Shown: positions 38,221 through 47,766, counted from the stretch's first letter. The stretch is 64,000 bases of DNA from Bacteroidales bacterium (GCA_014800245.1 JAAVGM010000011.1:186759-250758), one strand, 5' to 3'. Notes: a model not told the origin generated them from the letters alone. Numbers and translations are program-made.

Positions 38221-39574
38221 CGCGAATGTTCTGCATTCCTGTCACGAAAAGCACCAGGCGTTCGAAGCCAAGACCGAAGCCGCTGTGAGGAACTGTTCCG
38301 AACTTACGGGTGTCGAGGTACCAATCCATCCCTTCGAGTCCCTGCTCTTCCATTCGCTTGGATAGCTTTTCATAGCTTTCCTCACGCTCCGAGCCTCCGA
38401 TGATCTCGCCAATCTTGGGGAAGAGCACATCCATTGCACGGACTGTCTTTCCGTCGTCGTTGAGCTTCATATAGAAAGCTTTGATCTCCTTGGGATAGTC
38501 GGTGAGGATCACCGGACGCTTGAAATGCTCCTCCACAAGATAACGCTCATGCTCTGAAGCAAGATCCACACCCCAATATACGGGGAATTCGAATTTCTTG
38601 CCGCTCTCCTCGAGAATCTTGATACCCTCTGTGTAGGGAAGACGTACGAAGTCGTTCTCAACTACAAATTTCAGACGCTCAACAAGATCCTTGTCGAAAT
38701 GCTCCTGAAGGAAGAGGATATCATCCTTGCAGTTTTCAAGCGCATAGTTGATGCAATATTTGATGAATTCCTCAGCAATATCCATATTTTCACGGATATC
38801 TGCAAATGCCACCTCCGGCTCAATCATCCAGAATTCGGAAAGATGACGGGGAGTATTGGAGTTCTCGGCGCGGAATGTCGGACCGAAAGTATAGATAGCT
38901 CCCAATGAAGTGGCGCCAAGCTCACCCTCAAGCTGACCGGAAACGGTCAGGGCTGCCTGCTTCCCGAAGAAATCCTCTGAATAATCCACCTTTCCCTCCT
39001 CATTGCGAGGGAGATCTTCGAGCGGAAGGGTTGTCACCTGGAACATAGCGCCCGCACCTTCACAGTCGGATGCTGTAATGAGAGGGGTATGGAAATAATA
39101 GAAACCCTTCTCGGTAAAGAACTTATGGATTGCATAGGCAAGAGCCGCACGGACGCGGAACACTGCGCCGAATGTGTTTGTGCGCGGACGCAAGTGAGCG
39201 ATGTCGCGAAGGAATTCGAGAGAATGACCCTTCTTCTGGAGAGGGTATTCCTCCGGATTGGCTGTGCCATAGATTTCAAGGCTCTCAGCCTGGATCTCTA
39301 CAGTCTGCCCTTTTCCTTGCGATTCCACGAGCTGACCCTGCACATGGATGCTGGAGCCGGTGGTGATCGGTTTCAAATCCTCGTCGCTGAATTTAGCGAG
39401 GTCGAACACAATCTGAAGGTTATTTATGGTAGAGCCGTCGTTAAGGGCCACAAACTGTACATACTTGTTACCACGGCGGGATCTTACCCAACCTTTCACA
39501 TCCACCTCTTTCCCTACATAGGGAGCGGGATCCTTAAGGAGTTCGGAGATGCGAACACGACGTAAATCTTTCAT
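38177..39574 (-). CDS. asnS: Asparaginyl-tRNA synthetase
   Basis: Charges tRNA-Asn with asparagine. 465 residues, class IIb synthetase: N-terminal OB-fold anticodon-binding domain ([22 protein letters not shown]), then motif 2 ([20 protein letters not shown]) and motif 3 ([12 protein letters not shown]). The LNDG and late [13 protein letters not shown] features distinguish it from AspRS. It is followed without gap by the Lnb-like gene and preceded by rluB, all on the minus strand. Confidence 0.97.
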   Translation of the reverse strand: MKDLRRVRISELLKDPAPYVGKEVDVKGWVRSRRGNKYVQFVALNDGSTINNLQIVFDLAKFSDEDLKPITTGSSIHVQGQLVESQGKGQTVEIQAESLEIYGTANPEEYPLQKKGHSLEFLRDIAHLRPRTNTFGAVFRVRAALAYAIHKFFTEKGFYYFHTPLITASDCEGAGAMFQVTTLPLEDLPRNEEGKVDYSEDFFGKQAALTVSGQLEGELGATSLGAIYTFGPTFRAENSNTPRHLSEFWMIEPEVAFADIRENMDIAEEFIKYCINYALENCKDDILFLQEHFDKDLVERLKFVVENDFVRLPYTEGIKILEESGKKFEFPVYWGVDLASEHERYLVEEHFKRPVILTDYPKEIKAFYMKLNDDGKTVRAMDVLFPKIGEIIGGSEREESYEKLSKRMEEQGLEGMDWYLDTRKFGTVPHSGFGLGFERLVLFVTGMQNIRDVIPFPRYPKNCEY

Positions 39575-39591
39575 TTCTTATTTTATTTGGA

Positions 39592-39618
39592 ATGCCGGGA
39601 AGGGTTGCTTCCCGGCAT
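39592..39618. terminator. Perfect 11-bp hairpin between rluB and asnS
   Basis: ATGCCGGGAAG / CTTCCCGGCAT around a GGTTG loop. No U-tract follows on the minus strand, so it may be a 3'-end stabiliser or a weak terminator for rluB. Confidence 0.6.
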
Positions 39619-39640
39619 AATTAATTAGTTGTTTTTCTGA

Positions 39641-41146
39641 TTATTCAAAGTTTCCCATACGGAGATAGTTCACCTCGTCCTGTGTGAGGTAACGCCAGCG
39701 TCCGCGGGGAAGGTTCTTCTTGGTGAGTCCTGCGAAATAAACGCGGTCGAGCTTTGTCACTCTATATCCGAGGCTCTCGAAGATGCGGCGCACGATACGG
39801 TTTCTACCGCTGTGGATCTCGATGCCGGCCTGGTTGCGGTCGGTCTCGGATACATAGCTGATGGCATCTGCGTGGATCTCTCCGTCTTCAAGCTCGATGC
39901 CGTCGGCGATTCGCTGCATATCTTCTTCAGCGATGTCGCGGTCGGTCCATACATGATAGATTTTCTTCTTCACATATTTAGGATGAGTGAGCTTGGATGC
40001 GAGGTCGCCGTCGTTGGTGAGGAGAAGCACACCGGTGGTATTGCGGTCGAGACGCCCTACAGGGTAGATGCGCTCGCGGCAAGCGTTCTTCACGATGTCG
40101 AGCACTGTGGTGCGTCCGTTGGGATCATCGCTTGTGGTGACGCAATCCTTGGGCTTGTTGAGGAGCACATAGCATTTGCGCTCGGGTGTAACCACCTTCT
40201 CATCGAATTCCACTACATCGTCGCGTGAAATCTTTGTTCCGAGTTCGGTAACTACCTCTCCGTTCACCTTCACCTTTCCGCCTGTGATATATTCATCGGC
40301 CTCTCTACGTGAGCAGATGCCGGCATTAGCCATATATTTGTTGAGACGGATCTGTTCGTTGGGATCGATATCCTCAAGAACGTAATCTATCTGCTTCGGA
40401 CGGGGAGTAAACTTCATGCCGCCCTGATTGCGGTTGTTATTACGGTTGTAGCCGCCCTGGTTGTTGCGGTTGTTATAGCCGCCCTGACGGTTATTGTTGT
40501 AGCCACCCTGACGGTTGTTGTTGTAGCCACCCTGACGGTTATTGTTGTAGCCACCCTGACGGTTGTTGTTGTAACCACCCTGACGGTTATTGTTGTAGCC
40601 ACCCTGACGGTTGTTGTTGTAGCCGCCCTGACGGTTCTGTGTGTAGCCGCCTTCCTGCTGGGTGTGCTGAGTGTAGCCACCCTCCTGTGCATTCTGGTTG
40701 TAGCCCTGCTGGCGATTCTGATTGTAGCCGCGGTTTTGATTGTAACCCTGCTGACGGTTCTGATTATAACCGCCCTGGTTATTATTACGGTTGTAGCCAC
40801 CCTGCTGACGGTTCTGATTATAACCGCCCTGGTTATTATTACGGTTGTAGCCGCCCTGCTGACGGTTCTGGCCATATCCGTTCTGGTTGCGGTTGTAGCC
40901 GCCCTGCTGACCATATCCGCCCTGACGGTTCTGGTTGTAGCCGCCACGGTTCTGGTTATAGCCATAATTTCTTTGCTGGTAATTACTATGACCCTGTTCG
41001 CCTGAGGCGTCGGTTGAATTATTACGAGTAGAGTCCGAAGGATAGTTCACCTTCTCATAACGAGATTCGTTTTCCCCGGTATCTGATGAAACATTCATGC
41101 CTGCGTTACTAATGCGAGGTCTTTTTGGTTTTTTGATTTCTTCCAT
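39641..41146 (-). CDS. rluB: rRNA large subunit pseudouridine synthase B with long Asn/Gly/Gln/Tyr repeat N-terminus
   Basis: RluB/RsuA-family enzymes convert specific uridines of rRNA to pseudouridine. The C-terminal ~240 residues hold an S4 domain (RLNKYMANAGICSRREADEYI) and the catalytic domain with Asp in GRLDRNTTGVLLL. The first ~250 residues are low complexity, mainly GGYNNNRQ, GGYNRNN and QQGGYNQNR repeats, far longer than the family needs; Bacteroidetes RluB often carries such tails. I start at the ATG at 41146 (MEEIKKPKRP); an ATG at 41173 is also possible. The promoter is 41273-41303. It is the first gene of the minus-strand run rluB, asnS, Lnb-like, PafA-like. Confidence 0.9.
   Translation of the reverse strand: MEEIKKPKRPRISNAGMNVSSDTGENESRYEKVNYPSDSTRNNSTDASGEQGHSNYQQRNYGYNQNRGGYNQNRQGGYGQQGGYNRNQNGYGQNRQQGGYNRNNNQGGYNQNRQQGGYNRNNNQGGYNQNRQQGYNQNRGYNQNRQQGYNQNAQEGGYTQHTQQEGGYTQNRQGGYNNNRQGGYNNNRQGGYNNNRQGGYNNNRQGGYNNNRQGGYNNNRQGGYNNRNNQGGYNRNNNRNQGGMKFTPRPKQIDYVLEDIDPNEQIRLNKYMANAGICSRREADEYITGGKVKVNGEVVTELGTKISRDDVVEFDEKVVTPERKCYVLLNKPKDCVTTSDDPNGRTTVLDIVKNACRERIYPVGRLDRNTTGVLLLTNDGDLASKLTHPKYVKKKIYHVWTDRDIAEEDMQRIADGIELEDGEIHADAISYVSETDRNQAGIEIHSGRNRIVRRIFESLGYRVTKLDRVYFAGLTKKNLPRGRWRYLTQDEVNYLRMGNFE
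40480..40630 (-). repeat. 24-bp tandem repeats coding for GGYNNNRQ in rluB
   Basis: About six consecutive 24-bp units (plus-strand pattern CCCTGACGGTTATTGTTGTA plus GCCA), differing mostly by A/G and C/A third positions. Looser related units extend from about 40420 to 40960. In-frame repeats of this kind are prone to length change. Confidence 0.9.
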
Positions 41147-41272
41147 CTTAGTCTTGATTTCGCACCTGAGCATCTCTGCCTTGTGCCGGTTTAATTCAGT
41201 TTTTCAGTTAATTGATACTTTTTTCACTCCAGTTTTTCTATAGGTATGTTTCCATTTAACGCTATTTGCCGA

Positions 41273-41303
41273 CAAATGTAATAATAATTATCCAAATAAC
41301 AAA
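41273..41303 (-). promoter_or_regulatory. rluB promoter
   Basis: Read on the minus strand: -33 TTTG (plus CAAA 41300-41303), 19-bp spacer, -7 TACATTTG (plus CAAATGTA 41273-41280). A full consensus match about 127 bp before the start codon. Confidence 0.75.
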
Positions 41304-41311
41304 AATATAAG

Positions 41312-41382
41312 CAAAAAAAAATTGATTGTCATCCCGACAACCAATCTTGCGTTAACCTTAAAATCTAATACCATGAAAAACT
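41312..41382 (-). ncRNA. Candidate small RNA, copy 1, with its own -7 box and terminator
   Basis: On the minus strand: -7 TAATTTTG (plus CAAAATTA 41388-41395), a predicted ~70-nt transcript, then hairpin TTGGTTGTC / GACAATCAA (plus 41322-41330 / 41336-41344) and nine T's. An identical transcript is encoded at 46217-46287; the four differences between the 122-bp copies all lie outside the transcript and outside the -7 box. No -33 box is evident. The rest of the 454-bp gap between rluB and trkA holds the rluB promoter and AT-rich sequence. Confidence 0.6.
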
Positions 41383-41627
41383 CACTGCAAAATTATAAAA
41401 TATTTTTCAAAACAATGCTATATAACATATAATTTTTTCTGTATTTAATTTTTATTAACTTTTATATTTCATTTATCAAATATAATTAACCTTTATTTAC
41501 AATTATATTTTCTATTGTGTCCCATATTGACCCGAACGACAACGAAATTCAATGATTAAACATCTAATAAACTAAAGCGAGAATAGTGCGTTATACTTAT
41601 AATTCCACAAAAAAAACTATATATGCT

Positions 41628-42962
41628 ATGAAAATATTAATTGCCGGAAGCGGAGACACGGGAACCCATCTTGCAAAAATGCTCTCGTCGGAGAATCAGG
41701 ATGTGGTATTGATGAGTACCGACAGGGAATATCTCGCCGGATTAGATTCATCTTACAACATCATGGTCTCCGTCGGCGATGCAGTGTCTGTGGCGGATCT
41801 CTGCAATTCCGGTGTGGAGGACACTGATCTTTTTGTGGCCGTTACCCCATACGAAACAATTAATATAACTGCCTGCCAACTTGCCCATCATCTCGGCGCG
41901 CGCCAATGCGTGGCCCGTATCGAGAGCGGATGTTTCCTCGACGACGGAATTGCGGAGATGTTCGCTCGTTCAGGCGTTTCCACTCTTATTTACCCGGAAT
42001 CCCTTGTTGCACAGGAGCTGTATGAATATCTTTCCAAAAACTGGATGTCGAAATGGATCGACCTTCATGACGGCGAACTTAATATGACCGGAATCAAATT
42101 GCGTGAAGGCTCACCGGGAGTCGGCAAGGCTATCAAGGATCTGCAATTGGAGGAGAAATATTTTCATATTGCCGTGATTCGCAGAAATGGCGACCTTATA
42201 ATACCACGGGGTGACGACTTTCTTATCAAGAACGATACCCTCTTCATCGTGCTCAAACCGGAAAATCTCGAACGTCTTGCCGAAGTGGCAGGTCAGGAGC
42301 GATTGGATGCAAAGCATATCATGATTGCCGGAGGGGGCAAAATCACTGATCTTTTATGCGGCATGGCGTCGGATGAGTATGATATCACTGTGATCGAACC
42401 CGATAAGGAACGCGCACAGATGCTTGCCGAGAAATATTCCGGTATCACGGTGGTGAATGCCGGCACTCGCGAATTGTCCGTGCTGAAGGAGGAGCAGATC
42501 GACAAAATGGATATATTCATGGCTCTCACAGGAAGCGATGAAGCTAATATCGTAGGCTGCATGGTGGCTAAGGAGAGCGGCGTGAAACGCACTGTGGCTC
42601 AGATTGAGGATATATCCTATATAGGAGAGGCAGAGAATCTATGGATAGACAAGGTGGTGAATAAAAAGCTTATCACTTCTGCTTCTATAATCCGCTCTGT
42701 GCTTGGGTCTGATATCAAGGTGGGCAATGTCTTCTCTTTGACTGATGCCGAGGTGGCGGAGATTGAGGTGCATGAAGGTTCGAAAATCACCAAAGCTCCT
42801 GTGATGGATCTTCGCTTGCCGAAGGAACTGACTTTAGGAGGGATGATTCGTCATGGCCGCGGCATGATTATCGAAGGTCGCACGGAATTGAAAGCCGGAG
42901 ACAAAGTGATTGTGATTCTCCGCACAGGATCGCTTCTGAAGGCGGAAAGGCTTTTCAGGTAA
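41628..42962 (+). CDS. trkA: Trk potassium uptake regulatory protein TrkA
   Basis: Cytoplasmic peripheral protein that gates the TrkH potassium channel in response to nucleotides. 444 residues from the ATG at 41628 (an earlier ATG at 41586 adds a 14-residue stretch unlike the family). Two RCK repeats: the first Rossmann motif is ILIAGSGDTGTHLAKML with the acidic end of the fold at DREYL; the second is HIMIAGGGKITDLL with VIEPDKERAQ. Each is followed by a TrkA_C domain (residues ~140-225 and ~370-444). trkH follows after 72 bp. Confidence 0.95.
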   Translation: MKILIAGSGDTGTHLAKMLSSENQDVVLMSTDREYLAGLDSSYNIMVSVGDAVSVADLCNSGVEDTDLFVAVTPYETINITACQLAHHLGARQCVARIESGCFLDDGIAEMFARSGVSTLIYPESLVAQELYEYLSKNWMSKWIDLHDGELNMTGIKLREGSPGVGKAIKDLQLEEKYFHIAVIRRNGDLIIPRGDDFLIKNDTLFIVLKPENLERLAEVAGQERLDAKHIMIAGGGKITDLLCGMASDEYDITVIEPDKERAQMLAEKYSGITVVNAGTRELSVLKEEQIDKMDIFMALTGSDEANIVGCMVAKESGVKRTVAQIEDISYIGEAENLWIDKVVNKKLITSASIIRSVLGSDIKVGNVFSLTDAEVAEIEVHEGSKITKAPVMDLRLPKELTLGGMIRHGRGMIIEGRTELKAGDKVIVILRTGSLLKAERLFR

Positions 42963-43032
42963 ATGAGGAATGAGGAATGGAGAGCTATTCAAGATTCCTC
43001 ATTCAAAATTCAAAATTCAACATTCAAAATTA
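42962..43032. repeat. Intergenic inverted and tandem micro-repeats between trkA and trkH
   Basis: Two overlapping AATGAGGAAT copies (42962-42971, 42969-42978) and an inverted ATTCCTCATT (42994-43003), then four TTCAAAA/TTCAACA heptamers up to 43032. Because of this makeup I place the trkH start at 43035 instead of the ATG inside the repeat at 42963. Confidence 0.7.
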
Positions 43033-43034
43033 AT

Positions 43035-44498
43035 ATGAAAGTCGATATAGGATATGCGTCGGTGTTCAGAGTGATGGGATGGCTATTGTTAGCCCTCGGA
43101 ATCATCATGTGCATTCCGCTCGTGGTTGAGATTTGCGACGGTGAGGAGGAATGGCTCGGCTTTGTTGTGGCTATCAGCGGGTCGCTAATCATAGGGGGCG
43201 CACTCACCTACGGATTGCGCTTTCATCATCTTACTTTCCGGAGGCGCGAGGGATTTATGCTCGTGTCGTTAGTTTGGATTCTTTTCTCTGCTTTCGGGAT
43301 GATCCCCTTTGTAATGGGAAATCAGTCGTTAGGGTTCAGCGATGCGTATTTTGAAACCATGTCGGGATTCACCACCACGGGAGCAACCACGATTGCCGAT
43401 GTGGAGAGTCTGAGCAAGGGGGTTCTGCTTTGGCGAAGCATGACGCAATGGATCGGAGGCTTGGGAATTATCCTTTTCATGCTTGCCCTCCTCCCGGCCC
43501 TCAATGAGAAAGGGGGATTACCGATGTATAATGCCGAAACCACGGGGATCACCCACGATAAGCTGCATCCTCAGATTCAGAAAACAGCCGGATGCCTATG
43601 GCTTGTATATTTAGTCATTACAATCGTCTCGATATTATTGCTCTGGGCGGGGCCGATGACATTCTTTGATGCAGTGTGCCAATCGTTCACTACCATTGCC
43701 ACGGGAGGTTTCTCCACCCGTAATGATGGCATTGCCTATTGGAATTCGGATTATGTGAATGTGGTGCTTACGGGAGTGATGTTTCTCGGGGGTGTGAATT
43801 TCGCGCTTCTCTATACCTTCTGTCAGGGAAAATTTCGCGATCTTTTAAAGAATGATTGTTTCCATTGGTATATGGGGATAGTATTTGTGATCTATCTCGG
43901 AATCTTTTTTTCGTTACTTATACAGGGGAAGATTCATAGTTTTTCGGATGCTGTCATCACTCCGATGTTTCATGTTGTTTCGGCCATTACTACCACCGGA
44001 TTCGGGTTGCCGGGCTTCCCTACCTGGGGCTCATGGTGTCTTCTGTTAACAATGATTTTAATGATGGCAGGCGGATGCGCGGGAAGCACGGCGGGCGCAA
44101 TGAAGGTTGACAGGATTGTGGCTATGCATCAGAATTTGCAGAATGAAATCAGGAAGGCATTGAATCCTCAGCGTGTGTATTCGGTGAAAGTGAATGGGAA
44201 GGTGGTGAAGCCGGAAGAGATGGCGAAGATCTCAGCTTTCATGACTATCTACGTGTTGCTCACGGTAGCAGGAGCTTTATTCCTAAGTGCGTTTGATATA
44301 AATCTTGTGGATGCGTTTTTTGCTTCCATCTCATGTATAGGCGACAATGGTTTAGGATGGGGAATCACCGGAGCAGCCGGAGGCTATCACAATCTCCCTG
44401 ACGTGACTAAATGGTTTCTATCTTTCCTCATGCTTGCCGGTCGTCTGGAGCTTTTCTCCGTCCTCGTGCTATTCGCTATCCCTTTCTGGAAGAAGTGA
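43035..44498 (+). CDS. trkH: Trk potassium channel subunit TrkH
   Basis: Integral membrane potassium translocation subunit of the Trk system. 487 residues from the ATG at 43035, with about ten TM helices and four pore-loop repeats: TMSGFTTTGATT, TIATGGFSTRN, AITTTGFGLPGF and SCIGDNGLGWG, of which the first three carry the selectivity glycine. An ATGCGC-rich loop with AGGCAGSTAGAMK is also typical of TrkH. Paired with trkA just upstream. Confidence 0.95.
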   Translation: MKVDIGYASVFRVMGWLLLALGIIMCIPLVVEICDGEEEWLGFVVAISGSLIIGGALTYGLRFHHLTFRRREGFMLVSLVWILFSAFGMIPFVMGNQSLGFSDAYFETMSGFTTTGATTIADVESLSKGVLLWRSMTQWIGGLGIILFMLALLPALNEKGGLPMYNAETTGITHDKLHPQIQKTAGCLWLVYLVITIVSILLLWAGPMTFFDAVCQSFTTIATGGFSTRNDGIAYWNSDYVNVVLTGVMFLGGVNFALLYTFCQGKFRDLLKNDCFHWYMGIVFVIYLGIFFSLLIQGKIHSFSDAVITPMFHVVSAITTTGFGLPGFPTWGSWCLLLTMILMMAGGCAGSTAGAMKVDRIVAMHQNLQNEIRKALNPQRVYSVKVNGKVVKPEEMAKISAFMTIYVLLTVAGALFLSAFDINLVDAFFASISCIGDNGLGWGITGAAGGYHNLPDVTKWFLSFLMLAGRLELFSVLVLFAIPFWKK

Positions 44499-44545
44499 GG
44501 AGAGTATATTCTAAAAATTTATATGCAAAGCTTCTTGTTTATTTT

Positions 44546-44581
44546 AGGATAGCAAAAATTTATTGTATATTTGCAGGATAG
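44546..44581 (+). promoter_or_regulatory. Promoter with flanking AGGATAG repeats, ahead of the AAA/nuclease gene
   Basis: -7 TATATTTG at 44566-44573. The -33 position (44542-44545) is TTTT, three of four bases. AGGATAG occurs at 44546-44552 and 44575-44581, bracketing the -7 box, and may be an operator pair. Confidence 0.55.
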
Positions 44582-44602
44582 TAATAAAATAGCAGCAGCG
44601 CC

Positions 44603-46174
44603 ATGACACCTACCAAAAGATTGAGATATCCCATCGGAATGCAAACATTCTCCAATATTATTGAGGATGGATATACCTATGTGGATAAAACAGGATTCAT
44701 CCCGACCCTATTGGATCATGGGAAATTTATCTTCCTGAGCCGTCCGAGACGGTTTGGGAAAAGTCTGCTGCTATCTACTCTTGAAGCTTATTTCGAAGGT
44801 AGGCGTGAACTCTTCAAGGGTCTGGCTCTTGATGATATGGATGTGGATTGGACTCCATCGCCCGTGTTCCGTTTCGACTTTACTTCCGAGGATTATAGCC
44901 AGGAAGATGGGTTGAAACAAAGACTCAACATTTTGCTGATGCGACTTGAAGAAAAATATGGAAGGAACCCGGAGCTTTCCTCTCCATCTACACGTCTAAA
45001 TTATCTTATTGAGGCGGCTTATCTACAGACAGGCCGCCGGGTAGTGATTCTTGTTGATGAATATGACAAGCCTCTTTTGGATATTGAAGATATGCCCGAA
45101 ATTTTTGAAAAGAATCAGAGAATCCTCAAAAGTTTCTATGGGAATCTGAAGAGCATGGACAGCATGATACACTTTGCATTCATCACAGGCGTGGCTCGTT
45201 TCAGCAAGGTGAGCATATTCAGCGACCTCAATAATCTTGACGATATATCCATGGAGGATGATTTCGCTGACGTATGCGGCTGGACAGAGGAGGAACTTGT
45301 CGGCACTTTCAGCCAAGGAATCCGGACTCTCGCCGAGAAGCGCGAAGAGGATTTCGACACCACCCTATCAAAGATGCGCAATTACTACGATGGGTATAAA
45401 TTCACATCGAGGGGATCCCGCCTTTACAACCCTTTCAGTGTGTTGCGTGCATTGAAGGCCAAGGAAATCGACCCCTATTGGTTTGAAACAGGATCTCCTA
45501 CGTTCCTTGTAAGGCGAGTTAAAGGCCTTGGAATATATCCTCCGGATATAAATGGTGTGCAATATGCCAAATCTGATTTGATAGCGGTAGGTCTTAACGA
45601 CAATGATCCTATTCCGCTGATGTTCCAGACAGGGTATCTAACCATTGACTCTTACGACCGAGACAGTGAACTATATAAATTGCGTTTTCCAAATTATGAA
45701 GTCGAGAGTGGATTTTACAAGAATCTGCTCCCCATCTATGCCCCTGAGACAAAGATGTCGGATAGCCCTTTCAGCTATTCAAAATTCAAGATTGATCTTC
45801 ATGAAGGGAGGCCGGAAGACTTCATGAAAAGGCTTTCATCTTTGCTTAAAGATATTCCCGGTGAGGATCATCGAGAATCTACCTACAGGGCCATAACATA
45901 TCTGGTTGCTACTTTATGCAATACGCAAGCCATTGCAGAACATCACGGATATAAAGGACGAAGCGACATCGAGGTAATTACCAGACGATATATCTATCTC
46001 TTTGAATTCAAATACAACAAGAGCGTCGAGGAGGCCATGGATCAGATTCATTCCCGTGATTATGCCGGACGCTTTGCTATAGATGGCCGTGCCCTTTATC
46101 TCATCGGAGCCAACTTCAATGAAAACAAGGATGAACGAGGATTGGAATATATAATTGAGGAAGTGGATAAATAG
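44603..46174 (+). CDS. AAA-ATPase-like protein with PD-(D/E)XK nuclease-superfamily C-terminus
   Basis: 523 residues. N-terminal AAA-ATPase-like domain (PF09820 type): RYPIGMQTFSNIIEDGYTYV, Walker A SRPRRFGKSLLL, Walker B VVILVDEYDKP and ITGVARFSKVSIFSDLN. The C-terminal DUF1703/PD-(D/E)XK domain has DIEVITRRYIYLFEFKYN, with the acidic FEFKYN core. These are the most abundant lineage-specific expansions in gut Bacteroidales; their role is unknown, with conflict or regulatory functions suggested by the fold. The gene stands alone with its own promoter between trkH and a small RNA candidate. Confidence 0.93.
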   Translation: MTPTKRLRYPIGMQTFSNIIEDGYTYVDKTGFIPTLLDHGKFIFLSRPRRFGKSLLLSTLEAYFEGRRELFKGLALDDMDVDWTPSPVFRFDFTSEDYSQEDGLKQRLNILLMRLEEKYGRNPELSSPSTRLNYLIEAAYLQTGRRVVILVDEYDKPLLDIEDMPEIFEKNQRILKSFYGNLKSMDSMIHFAFITGVARFSKVSIFSDLNNLDDISMEDDFADVCGWTEEELVGTFSQGIRTLAEKREEDFDTTLSKMRNYYDGYKFTSRGSRLYNPFSVLRALKAKEIDPYWFETGSPTFLVRRVKGLGIYPPDINGVQYAKSDLIAVGLNDNDPIPLMFQTGYLTIDSYDRDSELYKLRFPNYEVESGFYKNLLPIYAPETKMSDSPFSYSKFKIDLHEGRPEDFMKRLSSLLKDIPGEDHRESTYRAITYLVATLCNTQAIAEHHGYKGRSDIEVITRRYIYLFEFKYNKSVEEAMDQIHSRDYAGRFAIDGRALYLIGANFNENKDERGLEYIIEEVDK

Positions 46175-46216
46175 AACTATCGATAGCTGAGATATGGGAA
46201 ACCGAACTTTTTTGTG

Positions 46217-46287
46217 CAAAAAAAAATTGATTGTCATCCCGACAACCAATCTTGCGTTAACCTTAAAATCTAATACCATGAAAAACT
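46217..46287 (-). ncRNA. Candidate small RNA, copy 2 (identical transcript to copy 1)
   Basis: Same architecture as 41312-41382: -7 TAATTTTG (plus CAAAATTA 46293-46300), ~70-nt transcript, hairpin TTGGTTGTC / GACAATCAA (plus 46227-46249) and nine T's. It is antiparallel to the flanking genes. The surrounding 378-bp gap otherwise holds the hpt promoter and AT-rich sequence. Confidence 0.6.
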
Positions 46288-46446
46288 CAATGCAAAATTA
46301 CAAAATAATTTTCAAAACAATGTTATATAACATATAAATTTTCCTATATTTAATATTCTTTAACATTTAAATCTTTCAATCCATATCAAATTAAACTATA
46401 TTCACAATTTAATAATCTAACCATAAAAAATTATTACCCTCTTGCC

Positions 46447-46477
46447 TTTGCAAATACAAAGCATTTTACTAATTTTG
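46447..46477 (+). promoter_or_regulatory. hpt promoter
   Basis: -33 TTTG at 46447-46450, 19-bp spacer, -7 TAATTTTG at 46470-46477; 75 bp before the start codon. Full consensus. Confidence 0.75.
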
Positions 46478-46552
46478 CATTGAGAAGAATCCGACGAAAT
46501 GTATTTTCCCCTGTAAGAGTGCTTTCGCCGAATCCCGCAAACCTTAAAAATA

Positions 46553-47107
46553 ATGGATAATAAGATTACAGTTGACGGCCTTACCTTCGTGCCGTATATT
46601 ACAAAGGAGCAGATACAGAAAGAAGTGGAACGCGTGGCAGCCGAACTTCGCGAAGACCTTAAGGGAGGCAATCCCCTATTCCTATGTGTTCTAACCGGTG
46701 CCTTCATCTTCGCCGCCGATCTCATCCGCGAAATCGGAATCAATGATGCGCCTATATCTTTTGTGAGATATTCAAGTTATGAAGGTACATCCTCCACTGG
46801 ACAGGTAAAACAACTCATGGGACTCAAAGAGGATATTTCAGGTCGCGATGTGGTAATCATTGAGGATATCGTCGATACAGGCCTGACAGCATCTCTGATG
46901 GTGGAAGATCTTAAGAAACGAAATCCCGCATCCGTGCGTTTCGTCACTCTCCTCCATAAGCCGGAAAGCTCCAAGACCGGCTTCAAACCCGACTATGTGG
47001 CTTTCTCAATTCCCCCAAAATTCATTATCGGATATGGTCTCGACCTCGACGGGAAAGTGAGAAACCTCAAAGATATATATGTGATCCAAGATCAGAAAGA
47101 AGACTAA
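46553..47107 (+). CDS. hpt: Hypoxanthine phosphoribosyltransferase
   Basis: Salvages hypoxanthine (and often guanine) to IMP/GMP using PRPP. 184 residues. The PRPP-binding loop is [17 protein letters not shown] (residues ~100-115). [16 protein letters not shown] is the typical N-terminal strand-helix, and [20 protein letters not shown] the C-terminal purine-binding segment. It is followed 62 bp later by adk, another nucleotide enzyme; the two are likely transcribed together from the promoter at 46447. Confidence 0.95.
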   Translation: MDNKITVDGLTFVPYITKEQIQKEVERVAAELREDLKGGNPLFLCVLTGAFIFAADLIREIGINDAPISFVRYSSYEGTSSTGQVKQLMGLKEDISGRDVVIIEDIVDTGLTASLMVEDLKKRNPASVRFVTLLHKPESSKTGFKPDYVAFSIPPKFIIGYGLDLDGKVRNLKDIYVIQDQKED

Positions 47108-47169
47108 CCCACCCCCTTCCGTGCTTCAGTGTATAGTGGCTCGGTAGAAATAATTAAGGTAAAAGAAAT

Positions 47170-47766
47170 ATGTTAAACGTAGTACTTTTTGGAGCTCCCG
47201 GAAGCGGCAAAGGCACCCAGAGCGAAAGATTGATCAATGAGTTCGGACTTCATCACATCTCCACAGGAGAAGTGCTCCGCGACCATATCCGTCGCGGCAC
47301 TGAACTCGGCAAGATCGCTGATTCATACATCTCTAAAGGACAACTTATCCCCGACGACCTTATGATCCGCATCCTTGACGATGTTCTCGACAAGGAAGCT
47401 GCCGGCAAGGAGGGCGTTGTGTTCGACGGCTTTCCCCGCACTATCCCGCAGGCTGAGGCTCTCAAGGAACTCCTCCTCAAACGCGGCACCGACCTCCACG
47501 CTGTTGTAGGTCTTGAGGTGCCTGAGGATGAACTTGTGGAACGAATGCTCAATCGCGGCAAGCAGACAGGTCGCGCCGATGATAATATCGAGACAATCAA
47601 GAACCGTCTTCAGGTGTATCACAACCAGACTCACCCCCTGCGCGAATATTACACCACCGAAGGTAAATATCTCGGCATAAACGGCTCCGGCAATGTAGAG
47701 GAGATCTACAATAATATCGCTGAGAATCTTGCAAAAGCTACAGGTCGCGAACGCAAGGGAAAATAA
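47170..47766 (+). CDS. adk: Adenylate kinase
   Basis: Interconverts ATP + AMP and 2 ADP; essential for energy homeostasis. 198 residues, the short form lacking the zinc-binding LID of long bacterial enzymes. P-loop GAPGSGKGTQ at the N-terminus, AMP-binding HHISTGEVLRDHI and VVFDGFPRT, and a LID with NRGKQTGRADDNIETIKNR. Downstream of hpt. Its 3' end is 29 bp before a strong hairpin that reaches into the next gene. Confidence 0.97.
   Translation: MLNVVLFGAPGSGKGTQSERLINEFGLHHISTGEVLRDHIRRGTELGKIADSYISKGQLIPDDLMIRILDDVLDKEAAGKEGVVFDGFPRTIPQAEALKELLLKRGTDLHAVVGLEVPEDELVERMLNRGKQTGRADDNIETIKNRLQVYHNQTHPLREYYTTEGKYLGINGSGNVEEIYNNIAENLAKATGRERKGK

Noticed and set aside
38060..38365. Plus-strand ORFs within the Lnb-like and asnS genes
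   Set aside because: They are shadows of well-supported minus-strand genes.
40420..40960. rluB repeats as a CRISPR or satellite
   Set aside because: They are in frame and encode GGYNNNRQ-type repeats within a real gene.
41373..41432. 19-residue plus-strand ORF in the duplicated element (also at 46278-46337)
   Set aside because: All four differences between copies fall in it, while the minus-strand transcript is identical. A leader peptide cannot be excluded.
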